Below are positions 1 to 5,202 of a stretch of DNA of 5,865 bases, one piece after another. The position numbers were made by a program, and so were the translations under genes. The notes below the pieces were generated by a model that saw only the letters and a list, made by a program, of their open reading frames with translations, had not been told where the DNA came from and did no database searches. Position 1 is the stretch's first letter; the number at the start of each line of letters is the position of its first letter. The stretch lies in the NCBI GenBank assembly GCA_027357125.1, contig DAHVVW010000141.1, positions 1-5,865 of the forward strand, given 5' to 3'. The stretch comes from Clostridiales bacterium. Lineage in GTDB: Bacteria; Bacillota; Desulfitobacteriia; Desulfitobacteriales; Desulfitobacteriaceae.

Positions 1-1275
1 ATGAAGGCCTCCGAACTCGAGGGGGAATTCGCTGATTTGAATGGTTGGCAGGCAGAAGCTGAGGCTGCGGAACTCTTAATGGGACTAGGGATTCCGAAAG
101 AGCTCCATGAAAAACTGATGGAAGAATTGGACGGGAATCAAAAGGTTCGGGTGCTCCTGGCCCAGGCTCTCTTTGGCAACCCCAACATTTTACTACTTGA
201 TGAGCCCACCAACCATCTTGATCTTCAATCCGTTGCTTGGTTGGAAAACTTCTTATATAACTTTGAAAGCACAGTGATTGTGGTCTCCCATGACCGCCAT
301 TTCCTAAATAAAGTGTGCACGCACATTGCAGACATTGATTTTGGCAAAATCCAAATGTACGTCGGCAATTATGATTTTTGGTATGAATCCAGCCAACTGG
401 CGCTCAAGATGATGAGAGATGCCAACAAGAAAAAAGAAGACAAAATAGCGGATTTGCAGAAGTTTATTCAGCGCTTCAGCTCCAACGCATCTAAGGCTAA
501 ACAAGCGACTTCCCGTAAGAAGCTTTTGGAGAAGCTCACTCTGGACGATATCAAGCCTTCTTCCCGTAAATATCCGTATATCGCCTTTACTCCGGACCGG
601 GAGGCGGGCAACCAGCTCTTGACGGTTGAAAACTTAAGTGCCACCACTTTAGGAGAGAAAGTTCTGGATAACATCTCCTTTACCGTGAATAAAGGAGACA
701 AGATCGCTTTCGTGGGTCCCGATAGTCTGGCTAAAACGACCTTATTTAAGATATTAATGGGCGAAACCGAACCGGATCAGGGCACGTTTACCTGGGGAGT
801 AACGACTTCACAAGCTTATCTGCCCAAAGATAATTCCGCTTATTTTGAAACAGAGCTTAACCTAGTTGACTGGCTCAGGCAATTCTCGAAAGACCAGGAT
901 GAATCCTTTGTCAGAGGTTTTCTCGGACGCATGCTTTTCTCGGGGGATGAAACCCAGAAACCGGCTAACGTCCTTTCCGGTGGGGAAAAAGTTCGCTGCA
1001 TGCTGTCTCGCATGATGCTGAGCGGTGCCAATGTGCTCTTGTTGGATGAGCCGACAAACCACTTGGATCTGGAGGCAATCACAGCCCTGAACAATGGTTT
1101 GATGAATTTTAACGGCACGATGTTCTTTGTCTCACAGGATCACCAGTTTGTGCAGACGATTGCCAACCGAATTATCGAATTTACCCCCAAAGGCTTGTTA
1201 GATCGCCAAATGTCTTATGATGACTATTTGGAAGATGAGAACCTGAAAGCCTTGCTGGAAGAGATGTACAGTTAG
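1..1275 (+). CDS. ABC-F family ATPase (YbiT/YkpA type), 5'-truncated by the window edge
   Basis: Soluble twin-ABC protein without membrane segments. ABC-F proteins act on the ribosome E site, in translation or antibiotic protection. The 424 visible residues begin inside the first ABC domain, since family members have about 530-540 residues. The ATG at base 1 is therefore an internal Met, and the real start with the first Walker A lies upstream. Visible in order: a degenerate first signature LDGNQ (43-47), Walker B LLLDEPTNHLD (64-74), H-switch VSHDRHF (95-101), a charged linker around 115-185 that matches the P-site tRNA-interaction region, a second Walker A GPDSLAKTT (239-247), a canonical second signature LSGGE (325-329), Walker B (346-356), and VSQDH (377-381) where a switch His is expected. 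E. coli YbiT, from memory, also has a non-canonical first signature, so part of this is a family trait. No role in resistance can be claimed. The stop is TAG at 1273. Confidence 0.95.
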   Translation: MKASELEGEFADLNGWQAEAEAAELLMGLGIPKELHEKLMEELDGNQKVRVLLAQALFGNPNILLLDEPTNHLDLQSVAWLENFLYNFESTVIVVSHDRHFLNKVCTHIADIDFGKIQMYVGNYDFWYESSQLALKMMRDANKKKEDKIADLQKFIQRFSSNASKAKQATSRKKLLEKLTLDDIKPSSRKYPYIAFTPDREAGNQLLTVENLSATTLGEKVLDNISFTVNKGDKIAFVGPDSLAKTTLFKILMGETEPDQGTFTWGVTTSQAYLPKDNSAYFETELNLVDWLRQFSKDQDESFVRGFLGRMLFSGDETQKPANVLSGGEKVRCMLSRMMLSGANVLLLDEPTNHLDLEAITALNNGLMNFNGTMFFVSQDHQFVQTIANRIIEFTPKGLLDRQMSYDDYLEDENLKALLEEMYS

Positions 1276-1305
1276 TCCTCTTTGCAAAATTAAATAATGT
1301 AGGAG

Positions 1306-1334
1306 GGCCGTGGATATTTAGTCTATCCACGGTT
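1306..1334 (+). terminator. Perfect 9-bp hairpin after the ABC-F gene, possible terminator
   Basis: CCGTGGATA (1308-1316) and TATCCACGG (1324-1332) form a perfect stem with a 7-nt loop. Two G-U pairs could extend it at the base. It starts 32 bases after the ABC-F stop, the usual place for a terminator. The bases that follow are T-rich but contain no real U run, so termination may be weak. It could instead be a processing or regulatory hairpin in the leader of the next gene. Confidence 0.4.
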
Positions 1335-1424
1335 ACTTATGTTACAATTAAAATGTTGGAAATATTCTGAAGAGAGTCAGATTTTGTCGATTCGTAGTAA
1401 AATTGCGCGAAAAATTAGTCGGAC

Positions 1425-1430
1425 GAGGTG
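1425..1430 (+). promoter_or_regulatory. Ribosome binding site that decides the BKACE start
   Basis: GAGGTG lies 6 bases before the ATG at 1437. An in-frame GTG at 1428 sits inside this site, so it is unlikely to be the start. Choosing ATG 1437 also places the zinc-binding histidines at residues 46 and 48, the same numbers as in the characterised Kce enzyme. I saw no convincing sigma-A promoter between 1333 and 1424. Confidence 0.6.
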
Positions 1431-1436
1431 ATATCG

Positions 1437-2255
1437 ATGGAAAAACTCATTATTACCGTAGCACCCACTGGAAACGTACCCACTAGGGAACAAACGCCGT
1501 ATGTTCCGATTACTCCTAAAGAAATTGCCCAGGATGCCTACGACTGCTGGAATGCAGGTTCAGCTGCAGTTCACTTTCATGCCCGTGATAAAGAGGGCAA
1601 ACCCACGCATCGCAAGGAGGTTTTCGCGGAGATCCTTGATCAGTTCAAAATCAAAAATTGCCCCATGATCACTCAAATTTCCACGGGAGGGCGCGCGGGC
1701 TCCGGCCTGCAACGAGGAGAGGCCTTGGATTTGCTCCCGGAAATGGGCAGTCTCACGACCGGCTCCACGAATTTCCCCAACCGGGTCTATGATAACGCTC
1801 CTGACTTGGTTGAAGCCTTGGCTAAGAAAATGTTCGACAACAATATTAAGCCGGAACTGGAAGTTTTCGACGCAGCTATGATTAATAACGGAATTGTGCT
1901 GGCCCAAAAGGGACTGTTAAAGGGTCCGCTTTATTTCAACTTTGTTCTGAACGTGAAAGGTGCTCTGTCGGCTACTCCGAAAAACTTATTTTTTTTAATG
2001 GAAAGCTTGCCCTCAAACGCGCGTTGGAATGTTTCAATCATCGGCGAGCCTCATGTGCGGCTGTCCACCATGGCAATTCTGTTGGGCGGCAACGTCAGAG
2101 TCGGAATTGAGGATAACATTTACTACAGCCGCGGCGTTTTGGGGACCAATGCCCAGCAGGTTGAGAGAATTGTGAAAATAGCGAGGATGCTCGGACGTGA
2201 CATCGCTACCCCTGATGAAGCCAGACAGATTTTGGGGCTTAAGCAGCAGGTTTAA
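1437..2255 (+). CDS. BKACE family beta-keto acid cleavage enzyme (DUF849, Kce-like)
   Basis: Cytosolic zinc enzyme of the BKACE family. Known members convert a free beta-keto acid plus acetyl-CoA to an acyl-CoA plus acetoacetate. The type enzyme Kce (lysine fermentation) acts on 3-keto-5-aminohexanoate; others act on dehydrocarnitine or other beta-keto acids. From ATG 1437 the protein has 272 residues, full length for the family. His46 and His48 in HFHARD and Glu225 in RVGIEDN match the zinc ligands. Ser82 in ISTGG, Glu142, Arg221 and Asp226 match the other active-site residues of Kce. Kce Glu14 is replaced by Val14 (TGNVPT), which argues against the aminohexanoate substrate. The next gene is a dehydrogenase 117 bp downstream on the same strand that could make the keto acid. 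Family assignment is firm; the substrate is unknown, so I give no symbol. Confidence 0.92.
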   Translation: MEKLIITVAPTGNVPTREQTPYVPITPKEIAQDAYDCWNAGSAAVHFHARDKEGKPTHRKEVFAEILDQFKIKNCPMITQISTGGRAGSGLQRGEALDLLPEMGSLTTGSTNFPNRVYDNAPDLVEALAKKMFDNNIKPELEVFDAAMINNGIVLAQKGLLKGPLYFNFVLNVKGALSATPKNLFFLMESLPSNARWNVSIIGEPHVRLSTMAILLGGNVRVGIEDNIYYSRGVLGTNAQQVERIVKIARMLGRDIATPDEARQILGLKQQV

Positions 2256-2372
2256 CATTCGACGTTTCTGTCATAAAGAAGTTCCTGTCATATAAAGGAG
2301 ATAATTAGGACATGCTCGAACCAGCAAATTGAACAGAGGTTAATAAGCTGAAATAAAAGAGGAGGGCAGCTG
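2256..2372 (+). other. Spacer between BKACE and dehydrogenase with a short repeat and a six-codon frame
   Basis: CTGTCATA occurs at 2268-2275 and 2285-2292, 17 bp apart and each followed by an AAAG, giving an imperfect direct repeat. AAGGAG (2295-2300) precedes an ATG at 2312 by 11 bases; that ATG opens a frame of only six codons (MLEPAN) ending at 2332. This may be chance, a decayed gene start or a leader minigene. There is no terminator-like hairpin here, so read-through from BKACE into the dehydrogenase is plausible. Confidence 0.3.
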
Positions 2373-3314
2373 ATGGCTGAAATCAAGAGGGTGACGGTGA
2401 TAGGGGCCGGTACGATGGGGCATTCCATTGCCGCGATCAGTTTGCGGGGCGGATTGGGTGTAAACCTTATTGATACCACGGAATCAATTCTGAGGGACGC
2501 ACAAGATAAAATTAAAAAGATCCTTAGTGCTCAGATTAGAGCTGAAGATACTCCTGGCCCGGGTCTTGAGGCAACAGTCATATCCGGCTTACATACATTT
2601 TTATCCCTAGCCGATGGAGTAGCCGGTGCGGATTTTGTGATCGAAGCCGTACCGGAAAACCTGGACTTGAAAAAGGAAATATTCCAAAGACTAGATGTGC
2701 TCTGCCCGCCTGAGGTCACCTTGGCGTCTAACACTTCCGGCTTGCCTATCACTTCGATTGCTGCAGATCTAAATCACCCCGCAAGGGTGGTAGGTACACA
2801 TTTTTACATGCCTGCTGACATAATGCCGTTGGTGGAAGTGGTTAGAAGTGAGTACTCAGAGCAAGAGGCCGTAGATACGACGGTTGATTTGCTGCGCTTG
2901 CTCAAGAAAAAGCCGGTGGTTGTGAACAAAGACATCCCCGGTTTTATCGGGAACAGGCTGCAGCATGCCATTGCCAGGGAAGCCTTGTTTATGCTGGATA
3001 GAGGAGTAGCAAGCGCCAGAGATATTGACGATGTGGTCCGCTATACTTTGGGTTTGCGCTTTCTCCACACCGGCCCCTTAGAACAGCGGGATCTCAATGG
3101 TTTGGACATAGCCTTGAATATCGCGGAGTATCTTTACCCGGACCTCGAAGACAGCAAAGAACCGCCCACCATCCTTAAAGAAAAGGTTGCAAGCGGTATG
3201 CTCGGCCTTAAAAGCGGCCAGGGACTGTTTGATTGGAGCGGCACCAGCCAAGAAGAGGTTATGGCCCGCAAGAGTGAGAAGTTAGAAAAACTCTTAGAAT
3301 TAATGGAATCTTGA
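2373..3314 (+). CDS. 3-hydroxyacyl-CoA dehydrogenase-fold NAD-dependent beta-hydroxy acid dehydrogenase
   Basis: Predicted soluble NAD-dependent oxidoreductase of 313 residues, the usual length for the one-dehydrogenase-unit family (Hbd, carnitine dehydrogenase, L-gulonate dehydrogenase). Residues 7-16 form the Rossmann loop GAGTMG, and Asp34 at the end of the second strand favours NAD over NADP. SNTSGL (119-124), catalytic His143 in GTHFYMP, Glu155 in LVEVV, and Asn194 in DIPGFIGNR complete the expected active site. The C-terminal helical domain ends in a GLKSGQGLFDW motif (about 276-286). In classical Hbd the catalytic His motif reads HFFNP; here the Asn position is Met146. The start has a strong site, GAGGAGGG at 2359-2366. 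Because the upstream gene needs a free beta-keto acid, I infer that this enzyme oxidises the matching free beta-hydroxy acid, as carnitine 3-dehydrogenase does. A true acyl-CoA substrate is not excluded. Confidence 0.85.
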   Translation: MAEIKRVTVIGAGTMGHSIAAISLRGGLGVNLIDTTESILRDAQDKIKKILSAQIRAEDTPGPGLEATVISGLHTFLSLADGVAGADFVIEAVPENLDLKKEIFQRLDVLCPPEVTLASNTSGLPITSIAADLNHPARVVGTHFYMPADIMPLVEVVRSEYSEQEAVDTTVDLLRLLKKKPVVVNKDIPGFIGNRLQHAIAREALFMLDRGVASARDIDDVVRYTLGLRFLHTGPLEQRDLNGLDIALNIAEYLYPDLEDSKEPPTILKEKVASGMLGLKSGQGLFDWSGTSQEEVMARKSEKLEKLLELMES

Positions 3315-3316
3315 AT

Positions 3317-3824
3317 TTAGCCAAGGTTGCCTATTTCCATCTGAACGCGTTCCAAGTCATTGATTCCATAAGCGCTCCCCAGAGCTAAAGCTAAGCCGGA
3401 GTAATACCCGGATATTTCGCTAGGGATTTCTTTTTTAAGTTTTTGGCTTTCGAGTTCAAAGACAGCCTGCCATATGTCTTTGAAGGCAGCACGATGGTTG
3501 TCAAGCCAAGTTTGCACTTGGGGCTGCAAACTTTTTATGAGTGCTTCCCGCATTTTAGTGCGCCCTTGTCCCTCAACCCAGTAGTTTAAGTCCGGAGTCA
3601 GCAAGGCTCCTGTCCAAAGCGGGGAGGCTTGCAGTTTGTCCCAGCTACGAACAGAACAGCATCCGCATTTTTGATATAGTCAAAGGAAACATTGGTATGG
3701 CGGGCATTGATGGAATTAGATCCCGGCGTATCTACCAGGACTACTCCTAATTCGGTTCTAAAGTTTCAAATAAATCGCCCAACTGGGAATCCAATCTCAG
3801 CGGACGTGCTTCGTGCACAGCCAT
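3317..3824 (-). pseudogene. Dynamin-family GTPase remnant in three reading frames
   Basis: About 0.5 kb remains of a gene normally around 1.7 kb or longer. Three frames carry protein-like pieces on the minus strand. Piece A (3824-3747) starts with ATG just downstream of the 4Fe-4S gene and stops after 25 codons. Piece B, open from 3765, reads VVLVDTPGSNS (3744-3712) and then NARHTNVSFDYIKNADAVLFV (3708-3646, read without breaks). This matches the G3 motif and following helix of bacterial dynamin-like GTPases. Homology stops near 3645. Piece C (about 3650-3317), in another frame, reads SWDKLQASPLW, then a charged helical tail including WLDNHRAAFKDIW, which fits the C-terminal end of the same family. 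The P-loop, G4 motif and middle domain are absent. I infer an internal out-of-frame deletion plus a frameshift. The last 95 codons could be miscalled as a gene from TTG 3604. Its stop lies 2 bp from the convergent dehydrogenase stop. Confidence 0.65.
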
Positions 3825-3836
3825 GTTTTCCCCCAT

Positions 3837-4298
3837 TTATGTTTGCCTATACCTGAACTTAACAATTCCTTTTAGCACAGTCCCAACGGGGCAAACAAAG
3901 CTGCACCAAAATCGTTTGCGATAAAAGTGCTGTAACAAAAGCGCGGTCAAAAGGCTAAAAAGCATAAGTTGCAGCATGTTCGCCCACAGTAGATCAGTTC
4001 GGTTGTAGAAAAGGGCTATGCTGACAATGAGATAAGACCAAAAAAGTAGGAAGATAACCTTTCGCAAGAGAGAGGGAGGATTAACCTTTTTGTATCCGGT
4101 TTCTCTTGGTTTATGCATTCTATCCTGGATATACCCTATGGGACAAACATTGGCGCAATAACTTCTTTTCCTCTGGGTAAAAGTCATGACGATAGCAAAC
4201 AAAATCACCCACAGAATCGTATACCATAATTTCAGAAAGAACATAGAAACCAAGACCAGCCAACAAAATAAAACCGCTTGATGTATTGATTTGTTCAT
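3837..4298 (-). CDS. Small membrane 4Fe-4S protein, NapH/polyferredoxin type
   Basis: A 153-residue membrane protein with four predicted helices at about 8-22, 24-41, 80-97 and 105-122. Two CxxxCP motifs, CANVCPIG (48-55) and CSFVCPVG (132-139), each follow a helix pair. This repeated arrangement is the core of the NapH/NosR/YccM family, where the cysteines are linked to quinol oxidation and electron transfer to a partner. Larger members add a ferredoxin domain with CxxCxxCxxxCP clusters; this one has none, so it is a minimal version. Start ATG 4298 has GAAGGA upstream with 8-base spacing and lies about 38 bases after a strong promoter. The gene directly downstream is the dynamin remnant, so no electron-transfer partner is visible. 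Family assignment is fairly firm; the partner and reaction are unknown. Confidence 0.8.
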   Translation of the reverse strand: MNKSIHQAVLFCWLVLVSMFFLKLWYTILWVILFAIVMTFTQRKRSYCANVCPIGYIQDRMHKPRETGYKKVNPPSLLRKVIFLLFWSYLIVSIALFYNRTDLLWANMLQLMLFSLLTALLLQHFYRKRFWCSFVCPVGTVLKGIVKFRYRQT

Positions 4299-4342
4299 TT
4301 ATTCAGTCCTTCTCGTTAGTTTGGATTTGATATTTTTGTTTT

Positions 4343-4371
4343 ATTATACCCCTGGAAGGTATCGGTATCAA
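4343..4371 (-). promoter_or_regulatory. Sigma-A promoter of the 4Fe-4S gene
   Basis: On the minus strand TTGATA (4371-4366), a 17-bp spacer and a perfect TATAAT (4348-4343) form a near-consensus housekeeping promoter. Transcription would start near 4336, giving a leader of about 37 nt to ATG 4298. Confidence 0.8.
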
Positions 4372-4490
4372 TAGAGAAACGTAACTAATTAAAAGCCATC
4401 TCTTGTTGTTGTCCAAACCCCAGCTCATCCAAGGGTTTAAGATCACTCGCGAACTCGGAGAGGGCTTGCGAACAGAAGGAGGTCTCTTGG

Positions 4491-4673
4491 TTGATCGGCA
4501 AAGCTAAACTGCTTAAAGTTTATGTCGGTGAGCGTGAGCGCTACCGCAACAAACCACTCTACCAACACCTGGTAACCTGGCTCAAAGAACAAGGGTACTT
4601 AGATCAAACGGGCCAGCCCAACTCCCAGGGCAACTCCGGTAAATCCAACGAAGATACTGCTCGCGGTGTATAA
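4491..4673 (+). pseudogene. DUF190 gene, 5' fragment
   Basis: AAGGAGG (about 4476-4482) precedes a TTG start at 4491 by 8 bases. The first 36 codons, with LLKVYVGERERY and KPLYQHLVTWLKEQG, match the N-terminus of DUF190 proteins, small PII-like proteins of about 100-115 residues that are often encoded beside crcB. Homology ends near 4598. The remaining codons to TAA 4671-4673 are the antisense of the crcB tail and look low-complexity (QPNSQGNSG), so they are not a real protein end. About two thirds of the domain is missing. A 60-residue peptide could still be made from the good ribosome binding site, but the fold would be incomplete. The role of DUF190 beside CrcB is not established. Confidence 0.65.
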
Positions 4674-4814
4674 GGCTGCCGTAAGCAGGCTGCCCCCTTG
4701 CAGCAAGGTAATAACTTCATAGCCAAAGGTCGAAAAAGTTGTGTAAGCTCCTAAGAATCCTACCCCGATTCCCAATCGGACTAAGGGGCTTACAGTTAAG
4801 CGTTCAATAAACAA
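4599..4814 (-). pseudogene. crcB: crcB fluoride channel gene, 3' half only
   Basis: The frame encodes the C-terminal 71 residues of a CrcB/Fluc fluoride channel, including FLGAYTTFSTFGYE, the conserved TTFSTF segment, and two hydrophobic helices ending in ARLI. CrcB proteins have about 120-125 residues, export F- and form dual-topology dimers. The first half, with the first two helices and the conserved Asn region, is absent. Upstream of the TTG at 4814 the in-frame sequence is not CrcB-like: it runs into the terminator of the neighbouring sporulation gene. There is no ribosome binding site before the TTG. The 3' end appears intact but abuts the broken DUF190 gene on the other strand. No fluoride riboswitch was recognised nearby. 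A functional channel is unlikely. Confidence 0.8.
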
Positions 4815-4843
4815 TAGGCGGGAGTCCCGTCGGGACCCCCACC
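4805..4843 (-). terminator. Rho-independent terminator of the tandem sporulation-peptide genes
   Basis: On the minus strand a 12-bp GC-rich stem (4843-4832 with 4828-4817, two G-U pairs, 3-nt loop GAC) is followed by the U-rich tail TATTGTTTATTG. It begins 21 bases after the stop of the 30-aa gene. The stem ends 2 bp before the crcB remnant starts, so the breakpoint in crcB coincides with the edge of this unit. Confidence 0.75.
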
Positions 4844-4864
4844 AGAGTGCTAGAAGCTGTTTTA

Positions 4865-4957
4865 TTAGAAGATAACGCCCAGGGCGATCAAGATCAGAAT
4901 CGCAATGGCAATGATGCCGGCACCGACGCCAACACCGCCGTAACCATATCCGTACAT
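4865..4957 (-). CDS. Tiny YjcZ-type sporulation peptide, 30 aa
   Basis: A 30-residue peptide with a Gly/Tyr-rich head (MYGYGYGG) and a single hydrophobic helix from about residue 14 to the end (ALGVIF). This matches the tiny transmembrane YjcZ-like family found in spore-forming Firmicutes, linked to the spore or mother-cell membrane; the molecular role is unknown. ATG 4957 has AAAAAGGAGG upstream with 8-base spacing. It lies 49 bp after a related gene and directly before a strong terminator, so both are probably co-transcribed. It is short enough to be missed by standard gene calling. Confidence 0.75.
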   Translation of the reverse strand: MYGYGYGGVGVGAGIIAIAILILIALGVIF

Positions 4958-5006
4958 AATAGGATCCTCCTTTTTGACAGTTTTCGTGTATGAGATCTAC
5001 TAGTAC

Positions 5007-5108
5007 TTAGAACACGATTCCTAAAGCGATTAACAAAAGAATTATAACCACCACAATTGCGATTCCGGTTGACAAGCCGTATCCTCCGCCACCTGCTCCA
5101 AAGGACAT
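5007..5108 (-). CDS. Tiny YjcZ-type sporulation peptide, 33 aa
   Basis: A 33-residue peptide with a Gly-rich head (MSFGAGGGGYG) and one hydrophobic helix (about 15-33) ending LLIALGIVF, closely resembling the tail of the downstream 30-aa peptide. ATG 5108 is preceded by AAGGAGG (5122-5116) with 7-base spacing. The frame is open upstream to 5219, but that extension would add a non-homologous head with no comparable ribosome binding site, so the short form is preferred. The two genes look like a tandem duplication. Sporulation control is expected from the family. A weak sigma-K-like pattern (AC, 16 bases, CATATTTTG) lies upstream around 5180-5150, but it is not strong enough to list separately. 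Confidence 0.78.
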   Translation of the reverse strand: MSFGAGGGGYGLSTGIAIVVVIILLLIALGIVF

Positions 5109-5202
5109 TACTTTTCCTCCTTCCATATTTTGGGTAACACGGGATAGTACAAAATATGCCGAGGAAGCCGGTTGGTGACTGCTGGCAATAATTTTCTTAA
5201 GA

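Noticed and set aside
1..3. ATG at the first base as the start of the ABC-F gene
   Set aside because: The protein would lack the first Walker A and about 115 residues found in the family; the Met aligns inside domain 1.
1300..1307. TAGGAGGG looks like a strong ribosome binding site
   Set aside because: No start codon with a usable frame follows at the right distance; it is the foot of the hairpin.
3317..3604. Independent 95-residue gene starting at TTG 3604
   Set aside because: The start has no ribosome binding site and the frame continues upstream with protein-like sequence; better explained as the tail of the dynamin remnant.
4374..4490. Fluoride riboswitch ahead of the DUF190 fragment
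   Set aside because: The conserved GGCGAUGG...AUAAACGC pattern was not found on either strand.
4599..4814. A short but complete CrcB protein
   Set aside because: It lacks the first two helices and has no ribosome binding site; in-frame upstream sequence belongs to a terminator.
4978..5006. Cluster of 6-bp palindromes (AGATCT, ACTAGT, AGTACT)
   Set aside because: Short overlapping palindromes in AT-rich spacer DNA arise by chance; no larger dyad or repeat includes them.
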